Shown: piece by piece, positions 1-8,400 of the stretch
Layout of the letters: each line of letters opens with the position of its first letter
Numbering within the stretch: position 1 is the first letter of the stretch
Origin: Chitinophagaceae bacterium
Lineage (GTDB): Bacteria > Bacteroidota > Bacteroidia > Chitinophagales > Chitinophagaceae
Assembly: GCA_947452965.1 (NCBI GenBank)
Contig: CANGEW010000001.1
Coordinates: forward strand, 62,001-126,000
Direction: 5' to 3'
DNA length: 64,000 nt
The notes under the pieces: generated by a model
What the model saw: only the letters and a program-made list of their open reading frames with translations
Databases searched by the model: none
Told to the model about the DNA's origin: nothing
Translations under genes and position numbers: made by a program

Positions 1-108
1 TTTTTTCTTATGGGCAGCAGACATCAAAAACAAAACAGAAACACCTAGCAATATCCAAAGGAATGCGCTTAGTAATTTTTTCCATTTTATTTTTTGTAAG
101 CCTTTCAT
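1..108 (-). CDS. ftsQ: Cell division protein FtsQ, N-terminal fragment (cut by window edge)
   Basis: The 36 visible codons, read leftward from an ATG at 106-108, give a short basic head (MKGLQKIKWKK) and one hydrophobic segment (about residues 14-31) ending in a basic HKKK. That is the short cytoplasmic tail plus single membrane anchor of FtsQ/DivIB, the bitopic divisome protein that links with FtsL and FtsB. The ATG lies 3 bases past the murC stop, and ftsQ is the expected gene after murC in a dcw cluster. The POTRA and beta domains lie outside the window, so the identity rests on position and topology. Confidence 0.75.
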   Translation of the reverse strand, partial: MKGLQKIKWKKLLSAFLWILLGVSVLFLMSAAHKKK

Positions 109-111
109 TTT

Positions 112-1515
112 CTATAATTTGATCAAAACATTTTTTATAGGTTCAACCAGGATATCTATATCTCCGGCTCCTGCAGTAATAAGTATTTCAATATTTTTTT
201 TGTTTGCGACTTCTTTAAGTATATCTTCTTTACAAACAAGTTTTACTTTATTAGTTTCCATAAACCTCGCAATAATTTCACTTGTTACACCCGGTATTGG
301 CTCTTCTCTTGCAGGATAAATAGGCATCAGCCAAACTTCGTCTGCCATATTCAAGGCTACTGCAAATGCTTTCGCAAAATCTCTTGTCCTTGAAAACAAA
401 TGTGGTTGAAAAATTATCAAACATTTTTTTTCAGGATATAAATTTTTTACACCCTTAATTAATGCCTCTAGCTCTTGAGGATGATGGGCATAATCATCTA
501 TCATTATCAATGAATCATTTTTTACCAAAAACTGAAACCTTCTTTGTACACCTTGGTAAGATGATATTGATTTTTTTATAGAAGTATCACTGATACCTAT
601 TTGTTTTGCAACTGAAATAGCAGCAATTGCATTTTCAACATTATGCAAACCTCCCATATTCAATTCCACGTTGTACAGCGTTTCATTGCCAATTACTACA
701 TTAAAATCATACGCTCCATTTTTGATTTTTATATCAGTTGCATACGCGAATGATGGATTCTTTAAATCGTATGATTGTTTTTTTTCTGTGGCAAAAGAAA
801 CAGTGTTTTGTAATCCATTCTTATAATACAATATGCCATTGTTTTTTATTTTTGCCGAAAAATCAACAAATGCTTTAGTAAAACTATCTTCTGTACCATA
901 AATATCTAAATGATCTGGATCTATTGCCGTAATCACAGCTATGTCTGGATTCAATTGTAAAAAACTTCTATCGTACTCATCAGCCTCTACCACGCAAACA
1001 TTTTTTTCACTGCTCCAAAAATTTGTTTTGTAGTTACTAGCAATGCCCCCTAAAAAAGCATTACAGCCATATCCGCTATCTCTGAGTATGTGTGCAATCA
1101 TAGAACTAGTGGTAGTTTTACCATGTGTGCCCGCTACACAAATGTTAAAAGCATTTTTTGTGACCCACCCCAACACTTCGCTTCTTTTAAAAACCGGATA
1201 TTGATTCGCTACTAAATAATTGTATTCTTGATGATTAGCAGGAATCGCAGGTGTGTATACCACAATACTTGCAGATTTATCAATTAAATCAATATTGTCC
1301 TCAAAATGAATACGAATGCCTTCTTCCTGTAATTGCTGAGTAAGGACAGTCGGTGTTTTATCATAGCCAGACACATTCACTCCTCTGCTATTAAAATATC
1401 TTGCAATTGCACTCATACCAATGCCACCTATACCTAAAAAGTATATAGAACTTCCAGAAGCCTCTCCTGAAGCAACCAACTTAAAAAAATGTTCTATGTT
1501 ATTTTCTCTTACCAT
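112..1515 (-). CDS. murC: UDP-N-acetylmuramate--L-alanine ligase MurC
   Basis: A cytoplasmic Mur ligase that adds L-alanine to UDP-MurNAc using ATP, the first amino acid step of the peptidoglycan stem peptide. The protein (467 aa) has the UDP-binding glycine loop GIGGIGMSA (about 28-36), the ATP loop GTHGKTTTS (129-137) and the Mur ligase central and C-terminal domains. It sits between murG (3 bp gap) and ftsQ (3 bp gap) in the dcw operon. Oddity: the residues usually found just before the glycine loop (IEH then IYFLG) are separated by 14 extra residues rich in Ala, Ser and Gly (residues 10-23). Family assignment is secure. Confidence 0.97.
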   Translation of the reverse strand: MVRENNIEHFFKLVASGEASGSSIYFLGIGGIGMSAIARYFNSRGVNVSGYDKTPTVLTQQLQEEGIRIHFEDNIDLIDKSASIVVYTPAIPANHQEYNYLVANQYPVFKRSEVLGWVTKNAFNICVAGTHGKTTTSSMIAHILRDSGYGCNAFLGGIASNYKTNFWSSEKNVCVVEADEYDRSFLQLNPDIAVITAIDPDHLDIYGTEDSFTKAFVDFSAKIKNNGILYYKNGLQNTVSFATEKKQSYDLKNPSFAYATDIKIKNGAYDFNVVIGNETLYNVELNMGGLHNVENAIAAISVAKQIGISDTSIKKSISSYQGVQRRFQFLVKNDSLIMIDDYAHHPQELEALIKGVKNLYPEKKCLIIFQPHLFSRTRDFAKAFAVALNMADEVWLMPIYPAREEPIPGVTSEIIARFMETNKVKLVCKEDILKEVANKKNIEILITAGAGDIDILVEPIKNVLIKL

Positions 1516-1518
1516 TTT

Positions 1519-2610
1519 TTATTTGAGATGGTTTAATATCTCCTTTGCTACAATTTTATCAGCATCCAAAATTTTTAACTGCTGAATGTTATTTATTAAT
1601 TCTTCTTGCATTTTTTTATTTTTAGAAAGTTCAATGATTGCAGGAACGAGTTTCTCCAAAACGTTTTTATCTTCAATCATTAAAGCCGCCTGTTTATCTA
1701 CCAATTTTTGAGCATTTACTTTTTGGTGATCTTCTGCGGCAAAAGGAAAAGGAACAAAAACTACTGGTTTACCAACAGCACACAATTCTGCAATTGACAT
1801 CGCCCCACTTCTGCTGATTACAATATCTGCAGCCGCGTATGCATCTTCCATTTTTACAATAAAATCTGACACATACACATTGCTTCTTCCACTGCTTGCT
1901 AATTTTGCTTTGTTATAAAATCCTTTACCAGTTTGCCAAATCAATTGAAGATTGTTTTGTTCAAACAAATCTATATGTTTCAATATCGCTTCATTGATGC
2001 TCAATGCTCCAAGACTACCCCCTACAGATAAAACAGTGGTTTGAGTCTTCTTACATCCAAATGAAGCCAATGCAACTCCTTTATCTATAGAACGCTCAAC
2101 AATTGCTGACCTAATTGGATTTCCAGTAACCTTGATTTTATCGGCAGAAAAAAACTTTTCCATGCCATCTGTTGCTGTAAAAATCATTGTTGCTTTCTTG
2201 CCCAACAGCTGATTACTTTTTCCTGCATAAGAGTTAGCCTCATGTATAAAAGTGGGTATTCCTTTTAACTGAGCATACTTCAAAACAGGGTAAGTAGAGT
2301 ACCCTCCTACACCTAGCACAGCATCAGGCTTAAATTTCTTTACAATGGATGAAACCTTTAAAAAGCTATGAATTAGCTTAATTGGCAACCCAATATTTTT
2401 TATCAAAGAACTTCTATTAAATCCTGCAATCGGCAATCCTACAATTTCAAAACCAGCTTGAGGCACTTTCTCCATTTCCATTTTTCCAACTGCTCCCACA
2501 AATAAGAATTTAGTTTGAGGCGCCAACTGCTTTATTGCATTTGCAATGGCAATGGCTGGAAAAATATGACCGCCAGTTCCACCTCCCGCTATGATAATTC
2601 TTTTATCCAT
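1519..2610 (-). CDS. murG: UDP-GlcNAc--undecaprenyl-PP-MurNAc-pentapeptide GlcNAc transferase MurG
   Basis: The membrane-associated GT28 enzyme that converts lipid I to lipid II at the inner face of the cytoplasmic membrane. The N-terminus has the GGGTGGHIFPA loop, the hallmark of MurG, and the C-terminal half has the donor-binding region around SRSGAMSIAELCAVGKPVVFVPFPFAAEDHQ. The start is the ATG at 2608-2610 (MDKRIIIAGGGTGGH, 363 aa). The frame stays open to 2655, but that would overlap ftsW by 38 bp and add residues foreign to the family. It lies between ftsW and murC in the usual dcw order. Confidence 0.96.
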   Translation of the reverse strand: MDKRIIIAGGGTGGHIFPAIAIANAIKQLAPQTKFLFVGAVGKMEMEKVPQAGFEIVGLPIAGFNRSSLIKNIGLPIKLIHSFLKVSSIVKKFKPDAVLGVGGYSTYPVLKYAQLKGIPTFIHEANSYAGKSNQLLGKKATMIFTATDGMEKFFSADKIKVTGNPIRSAIVERSIDKGVALASFGCKKTQTTVLSVGGSLGALSINEAILKHIDLFEQNNLQLIWQTGKGFYNKAKLASSGRSNVYVSDFIVKMEDAYAAADIVISRSGAMSIAELCAVGKPVVFVPFPFAAEDHQKVNAQKLVDKQAALMIEDKNVLEKLVPAIIELSKNKKMQEELINNIQQLKILDADKIVAKEILNHLK

Positions 2611-2617
2611 GTTTCTA

Positions 2618-3961
2618 TTAACTCTCTTCTTTTGATTCCACAACTGCGACCTCACTTTCTTGAGTAGGGATTATCGAAGTTTGCACTCCTTCAGCCTTCT
2701 CAACATTTCTTGCTACACTTAAAATAATCCCAATTGAAATACAAGTAAAAAAGAAACTACTTCCTCCCATACTCAATAAGGGTAAGGTTACGCCTGTATT
2801 TGGAAAGAGTCCTACATTCACTCCCATATTTGCAATAGCCTGAATAACCAATGTAAAACTCAATGCCAATGAAAGAAATGCACCGAATGCAAAAGGACAC
2901 TTCTGATAAATTCGTATACTCCTAAACAAGAACATCAAATACATTAGAAATATAAATGCGGCTCCAATAAGACCATATTCTTCAATAATGATTGCATATA
3001 TAAAATCACTGTAACAATGTGGTAGAAAATTTCTTTGAACGCTATTTCCAGGGCCCCTTCCCATCCAGCCACCGTTTGCGATTGCAATTTTTGCCTGATT
3101 CATCTGAAAAGACTTATCATTATCCTCGTCTTTTTTACTGTACATAAATGTTTGAATACGACTCACCCATGTAGAAAGTCTTTTTAATGCAATTGCCTCT
3201 GGTAATTTTTTTGAAGTGTGTTTTTCTTTGTCGTAAGTTGAAACAGCAAGAGAAATTAGTAAGATAACTGGTATCATTGCCAATCCAATAGTTATCAACA
3301 AATGTTTGCTACTCACTCTGCCAATAAACATCAATAAAACACTTGTGCCTCCCACCAATAATGCAGTTGATAAGTTAGCAGGTGCTATTAAAGCACAAAT
3401 CAGCACTACTGGAATAAAAGCAGGTAGAAATCCTTTCGAGACACTTTTAATACAATTTTGTCTTCTGCTTAACATCCTACTTAAAAACATAAATAAGGCC
3501 AGTTTTGCAAAATCCGAAGTTTGGAAAGTAAGATTTATTACAGGAAGCTTAATCCACCTGCTACCCGCATTTAATTCTACTCCACAGAACAAGGTATACA
3601 CTAATAAAGGAAGAGAAAATAAAAATGCATATACTGCTATTTTGGAATAAACAGTATAATGTACTCTGTGAGCAATATAGATCAATAAGAAACCAATAAT
3701 AATTAGAGCAAACTGCTTAAATAAATAACTTTCAGTTGTACGACTCATTTTATAAGCAAGAGACCCTGTACTACTGTACACTAATAATAAACTTGCCAAT
3801 GTAAGTACAATTACAAAAGCCCAAATTACTTTATCCCCTCTGGTTTGTTTAACTATATTTTCTCCCATATCTCCAATTCCTTTCAGAGGAGCATTAACAG
3901 CTAGCTCAACATCTGGAGAGGATGAAAATATTTTTTTTAATATAGTTTTTACACCAATCAT
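2618..3961 (-). CDS. ftsW: SEDS peptidoglycan glycosyltransferase FtsW
   Basis: A polytopic SEDS protein that polymerises lipid II at the septum together with its class B PBP partner, here FtsI at 8401-10527. It shows many hydrophobic segments, the YSSTGS motif after the first helix, an NAGSRWI stretch, a large loop rich in Lys/Asp near the middle, and the C-terminal NMGVNVGLFPNTGVTLPLLSMGGSS signature typical of FtsW/RodA. Length is 447 aa. The N-terminal 31 residues before MGENIVKQTRGDK are unusual, and the ATG at 3866-3868 is an alternative start. The cluster position next to murG supports FtsW rather than RodA. Confidence 0.95.
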   Translation of the reverse strand: MIGVKTILKKIFSSSPDVELAVNAPLKGIGDMGENIVKQTRGDKVIWAFVIVLTLASLLLVYSSTGSLAYKMSRTTESYLFKQFALIIIGFLLIYIAHRVHYTVYSKIAVYAFLFSLPLLVYTLFCGVELNAGSRWIKLPVINLTFQTSDFAKLALFMFLSRMLSRRQNCIKSVSKGFLPAFIPVVLICALIAPANLSTALLVGGTSVLLMFIGRVSSKHLLITIGLAMIPVILLISLAVSTYDKEKHTSKKLPEAIALKRLSTWVSRIQTFMYSKKDEDNDKSFQMNQAKIAIANGGWMGRGPGNSVQRNFLPHCYSDFIYAIIIEEYGLIGAAFIFLMYLMFLFRSIRIYQKCPFAFGAFLSLALSFTLVIQAIANMGVNVGLFPNTGVTLPLLSMGGSSFFFTCISIGIILSVARNVEKAEGVQTSIIPTQESEVAVVESKEES

Positions 3962-3996
3962 ATATGACCCCTATTTCGTTTAATTGATTTGTTGAA

Positions 3997-5334
3997 TTAT
4001 AAGTTTTTTACAGCTTGTTTAAATTGATTACCTCTATCTTCATAATTTTTAAATAAATCAAAACTTGCACAAGCTGGACTTAACAAAACAACTTCTCCTT
4101 TATTTGCATAGTGAAATGAAGTATTCACAGCTTCTGAAGCACTGCTCACTTCCACAATCAATGGCACAATCTCTTCGAATGCTTCTAAAATTTTAGTGTT
4201 TTCTGTTCCCATGCAGATAATGGCTTTTACTTTTTCTGCCACCAAATCTTTTAATAAATTATAATCATTTCCCTTATCAACTCCTCCTAAAATTAAAATC
4301 ACAGGTTTAGTCATGCTTTCAAGCGCAAACCAAGTGCTATTGATATTTGTAGCCTTACTATCGTTAATAAATTCAACGCCTTTAATTGTAGCCACTTTTT
4401 CCATTCTGTGTTCTAAGCTTTCAAAGGTTTGTAAAGCCTCTCTAATTTTTTCTTTTCGAATATCCACAGCTACTGCAGCTAAACTTGCTGCCATACTATT
4501 ATATTGATTGTGCTTGCCTTTTATAGCAAAGTCTTCAACACTCATTTTCATTTCTTCTTCTTTCCATTTCAAATACATCTTTGCATTTGTTAGATAAGCA
4601 CCTTGAGGTAATTCTCTGTTCATAGTTATGGGAGCTTGGGTTGATTGTATATTTCTGTTAGTAATATTATTGATGGTTGTAGCATCATCCATATTATAGA
4701 TGAAGACATCTTCCGCAGTTTGATTTTCTATTATTTTAAACTTACTGTTAATATAGTTTTGAAGATTATAATTATACCTATCTAAATGATCTTCTGTTAT
4801 ATTGGTAATTACTGCTACATTAGGTTTAAAGGAACGTATATCATCTAATTGAAAAGAGCTAACTTCTACCACATATAAACTTTTGGGCGCTGTAAAGACT
4901 TGTCGTGCAAACGAATAGCCTATATTTCCAACCATAGCACAATCCGAATTGGAAAGTTGACAAATGTGATAAGTCAATGCAGTCGTAGTAGTTTTTCCAT
5001 TGCTCCCTGTAATGGCAATTACCTTGCTATTACCTTTATATCTAAATGCAAATTCAATTTCACTGATTACTGATATGTTTTTCTCTCTGATTTTTTTAAT
5101 AATTGCTGCTTTTTCTGGAATACCTGGACTTTTTATGATTTCGTCAGCAGATAAAATTCGTTGTTCATCGTGACCATCTTGTTCAACAGGAATTTGGTGT
5201 GATGTTAATTCTTTTAAAAAAGAGTCTTGAATTTTTCCGCCATCACTAACAAATACATCATAGCCTTGCTGTTTAGCAAGTAAAGCAGCTCCTACACCAC
5301 TTTCTCCAGCTCCTAAAATGACGATTCGTTTCAT
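3997..5334 (-). CDS. murD: UDP-N-acetylmuramoyl-L-alanine--D-glutamate ligase MurD
   Basis: The cytoplasmic Mur ligase adding D-glutamate to UDP-MurNAc-L-Ala. The 445 aa protein begins MKRIVILGAGESGVGAA, the UDP-binding Rossmann-like domain, followed by the ATP loop GSNGKTTTT (110-118) and the ITEDHLDRY region of the central domain. The C-terminal domain includes LSPACASFDLFKNYEDRG, a MurD signature. It sits between mraY and ftsW. A 283 bp gap before it (5335-5617) breaks the tight packing of the cluster and contains a decayed tandem repeat. Confidence 0.97.
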   Translation of the reverse strand: MKRIVILGAGESGVGAALLAKQQGYDVFVSDGGKIQDSFLKELTSHQIPVEQDGHDEQRILSADEIIKSPGIPEKAAIIKKIREKNISVISEIEFAFRYKGNSKVIAITGSNGKTTTTALTYHICQLSNSDCAMVGNIGYSFARQVFTAPKSLYVVEVSSFQLDDIRSFKPNVAVITNITEDHLDRYNYNLQNYINSKFKIIENQTAEDVFIYNMDDATTINNITNRNIQSTQAPITMNRELPQGAYLTNAKMYLKWKEEEMKMSVEDFAIKGKHNQYNSMAASLAAVAVDIRKEKIREALQTFESLEHRMEKVATIKGVEFINDSKATNINSTWFALESMTKPVILILGGVDKGNDYNLLKDLVAEKVKAIICMGTENTKILEAFEEIVPLIVEVSSASEAVNTSFHYANKGEVVLLSPACASFDLFKNYEDRGNQFKQAVKNL

Positions 5335-5449
5335 TTTTTTGTTTTATCTAGAGAAACTTGCCTGCAATTCTTTATCATAGCAGACAAGCTTTTCTAAATG
5401 TTGCGTTCTTTTGCAAGAACAAATTATTTTTTAGTTTTCAGGTCGGTTT

Positions 5450-5568
5450 TAAAAATGGCTCTTCAATGGTATTGACATTTTCAGGACAAACTTTCCATTA
5501 AAGTCTTTTTTGTTTTAGGATAAAAATGGTTCTTCAAAAGCATCGAATTTAATGGGTTAGCTTTCAAG
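5450..5568. repeat. Degenerate two-copy tandem repeat between mraY and murD
   Basis: Two copies of about 47 bp, at 5450-5496 and 5521-5568 (period about 71), both begin TAAAAATGGYTCTTCAA and end near CTTTCMA, with roughly 70% identity by eye. Read on the minus strand, each copy encodes a similar short tail, EEPFLKPT-stop and EEPFLS-stop, each closed upstream by another stop. The rest of the 283 bp gap holds only a 6-bp hairpin (5405-5420, arms GTTCTT/AAGAAC) without a T-run. No gene is seen here. Confidence 0.5.
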
Positions 5569-5617
5569 GGGGTAGCGGATTAATATAATATTCTACAATT
5601 ATTTTTTGTAAACTTCT

Positions 5618-6913
5618 TTATCTCAACTTCAATGTCACAATTGCCAACGCCACACTCAAAATCGTAACAATCCAAAATCTCACAGCAATTTTACTTTCAT
5701 GAAATCCTTTTTTCTGATAATGATGATGTAAAGGGCTCATCAAAAAAACTCTTCTTCCTTCTCCAAATTTTTTCTTGGTGTATTTAAAATAACTCACTTG
5801 AATCATTACACTCAGATTTTCAATTAAGAACACAGAACAAAAAATAGGGATCAACAACTCTTTTCTCACTATAATAGCAAGGGCTGCAATGATACCTCCT
5901 AAAGCCAAACTACCCGTATCTCCCATAAACACTTGAGCAGGATATGAATTATACCATAAAAAACCAATGCATGCTCCCACAAATGCTGCAATAAAAATAG
6001 ATAGCTCTCCTAAATTAGGGATGTACATGATATTGAGATATTCTGCAAATTTGATATTACCACTTACATAAGCAAAAATCCCTAAACATACTCCTATTAT
6101 GGCACTCACGCCTGTAGCTAATCCATCTAAACCATCTGTTATGTTTGCGCCATTTGAAACCGCCGTTACAATAAAAATTACAATGAGTATGTAAACGATA
6201 TATGCATATTGTTCCCAGCTTTTTGGAATTAATTTTGCATAATTAAATTCATGGCTTTTCACAAAAGGGATTGTAGTAATTACTGTTTTAGCATTTGTAA
6301 AAACACGTTTCTTGCCATCAATGGTAATCGTGTCGTACTTTACATTTTGTGCATTTTTTATAATTGGAGCAGTCGAACTTGATAGAACTTCTCTTTTAAC
6401 TACAACATTTTGATTAAAATACAATGTAGCGCCCACTATTATTCCAAGCATTATCTGTCCAAAAATCTTGAACTTGCCTGCTAATCCATCAGCATTTGTT
6501 TTTTTATAATCAATGCCTTTTTCTTTCGCTACTTTTTTTGCTTTAATTTTTAACAAGTCGTCAATAAACCCAATAGCGCCTAGCCAAACTGTTATCAAAA
6601 TCATTAATCTTATATACACCTTGTGCAAGTTGGCGAACATTAATGTAGGAAATAAAATTGCCAAAATGATAATAATGCCGCCCATGGTGGGTGTTCCCTT
6701 TTTTTGTTGCTCCCCAGCCAATCCAAGATCTCTAACAGTTTCGCCTAATTGTTTTTTTTGTAAGAAACGAATCAATTTTTTTCCGAAAACAGTTGTGATA
6801 ATTAACGAAAGTATCAACGATAGCATTACTCTAAAAGTAATGAACTGAAACAATCCTCCCCCGGGAAAACGAAGGTGATTTTCAGACATCCATTGAAACA
6901 ATTGATACAACAT
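5618..6913 (-). CDS. mraY: Phospho-N-acetylmuramoyl-pentapeptide-transferase MraY
   Basis: The integral membrane enzyme transferring phospho-MurNAc-pentapeptide from UDP to undecaprenyl phosphate to make lipid I. Visible family motifs are GTPTMGG near residue 75, FIDDLLK, the NxxNxTDGLDGL-type motif ([13 protein letters not shown]), [12 protein letters not shown] and the C-terminal [14 protein letters not shown]. At 431 aa it is longer than the about 360 aa of proteobacterial MraY because of an insertion of about 65 residues after the helix ending in LYFNQNV. To my knowledge such a longer form is usual in Bacteroidota. It lies 15 bp downstream of murE. Confidence 0.97.
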   Translation of the reverse strand: MLYQLFQWMSENHLRFPGGGLFQFITFRVMLSLILSLIITTVFGKKLIRFLQKKQLGETVRDLGLAGEQQKKGTPTMGGIIIILAILFPTLMFANLHKVYIRLMILITVWLGAIGFIDDLLKIKAKKVAKEKGIDYKKTNADGLAGKFKIFGQIMLGIIVGATLYFNQNVVVKREVLSSSTAPIIKNAQNVKYDTITIDGKKRVFTNAKTVITTIPFVKSHEFNYAKLIPKSWEQYAYIVYILIVIFIVTAVSNGANITDGLDGLATGVSAIIGVCLGIFAYVSGNIKFAEYLNIMYIPNLGELSIFIAAFVGACIGFLWYNSYPAQVFMGDTGSLALGGIIAALAIIVRKELLIPIFCSVFLIENLSVMIQVSYFKYTKKKFGEGRRVFLMSPLHHHYQKKGFHESKIAVRFWIVTILSVALAIVTLKLR

Positions 6914-6928
6914 GTGTTAACTATTCTT

Positions 6929-8389
6929 TTATTTTTCTAATAAATTGAACATCTCCTGTAATACTCGCTTATCGTCAAAATCATATTTAACTCCTTTTAT
7001 TTCCTGATACTTCTCGTGTCCTTTTCCAGCTAACAAAAGAATATCTTCTTTATCGCACAAATTCACCGCTGTTTTAATAGCCTCTCTTCTATCAGAAATT
7101 GTAATACATTTTTTTCTTGACACTACGTTTACACCTGACTCCATTTCTTTTAATATTTCCATCGGATCCTCATTTCTAGGGTTGTCTGAAGTCAAAATCA
7201 CTTTGTCACTATACTGACAAGCCACTTCTGCCATAATCGGTCTCTTCGTATGATCTCTATCACCACCACAACCTACCACTGTAATAATTTTTTGTTCCCC
7301 TTGTCTAAGATTTTTTATCGTTGCCAATACGTTTAATAAAGCATCTGGAGTATGAGCATAATCAACAATACCGATAATGTTATCGTGTATACTTAAAAGA
7401 TAATCGAAGCGTCCTTCTGCACCTGTTATAGCACTCAATATCTCAAGCACCTTGTATCTATCTTCACCTAAACAAATAGCTGTTGCATATACTGCCAAAA
7501 CGTTGTACGCATTGAACTCACCTATTAATCTAAAATGAACATCGGTGTCATTAATCGTCATATGAAGACCTCTCAAACTATTTTCGAGAATTTTTCCTTT
7601 GAAATCTGCTACTGTTTTTAAACTATAATAATATTTTTTTGAAGAAGTGTTTTGCAGCATTACAGCTCCTCTTTTATCATCTGCATTACTAATAGAAAAT
7701 GCATTTCTAGGCAACGTATCAAACCAGGACTTTTTTACACGGATATACTCTTCAAATGTTTTATGATAATCAAGGTGATCATGCGTGATGTTGCTAAACA
7801 CTGCTCCTGTAAATAAAAGACCTTCTATTCGACCTTGATGAATAGCGTGACTACTACATTCCATAAATACATATTCACAACCTGCATCAACCATTTTGTT
7901 CAATAACACATTTAAACTTATTACATCTGGCGTAGTATGCGTAGATGAAATAACATCCGAACCAATTTGATTTTGAACTGTGCTTATCAATCCACATGTG
8001 TAACCTAATTCACTAAATAATTTCCAAAGTAAGGTTGCAATGGTAGTCTTGCCATTGGTACCTGTTACACCAATTAGCTTCATTTTACTACTGGGAGACT
8101 GATAAAAATTAGCACAGATTATGCCTAATGCATTCGAAATGTTTTCTACCACTACATAAGTAATCCCCTCTTGTAAAGATTCGGGAAGTTGATGTGTGAT
8201 AATGGCAACCGCACCGTTTTCAATGGCTTTATCTATAAATTGATTACCATCAACTACAGTTCCAATCACTGCCACAAAACAAGAACCGGCGGATACTTTT
8301 CTGGAATCTGTTTGCAGATCCTTAATATGAATAGCTGTGTTTCCAAAAACAGCTCTAATATTAACTTTATAAAGTATCTCTTTTAACAT
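6929..8389 (-). CDS. murE: UDP-MurNAc-L-Ala-D-Glu--2,6-diaminopimelate ligase MurE
   Basis: The third Mur ligase, adding the diamino acid to the stem peptide. The ATP loop is GTNGKTT (110-116). The specificity loop reads DNPRNEDP (402-409); DNPR is the arginine-containing form associated with meso-diaminopimelate, so the peptidoglycan is predicted to be DAP-type rather than lysine-type. The C-terminal GKGHEKYQ is also typical. Length 486 aa is normal. It lies 11 bp downstream of ftsI and upstream of mraY. Confidence 0.97.
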   Translation of the reverse strand: MLKEILYKVNIRAVFGNTAIHIKDLQTDSRKVSAGSCFVAVIGTVVDGNQFIDKAIENGAVAIITHQLPESLQEGITYVVVENISNALGIICANFYQSPSSKMKLIGVTGTNGKTTIATLLWKLFSELGYTCGLISTVQNQIGSDVISSTHTTPDVISLNVLLNKMVDAGCEYVFMECSSHAIHQGRIEGLLFTGAVFSNITHDHLDYHKTFEEYIRVKKSWFDTLPRNAFSISNADDKRGAVMLQNTSSKKYYYSLKTVADFKGKILENSLRGLHMTINDTDVHFRLIGEFNAYNVLAVYATAICLGEDRYKVLEILSAITGAEGRFDYLLSIHDNIIGIVDYAHTPDALLNVLATIKNLRQGEQKIITVVGCGGDRDHTKRPIMAEVACQYSDKVILTSDNPRNEDPMEILKEMESGVNVVSRKKCITISDRREAIKTAVNLCDKEDILLLAGKGHEKYQEIKGVKYDFDDKRVLQEMFNLLEK

Positions 8390-8400
8390 GTGGGTGTTGC

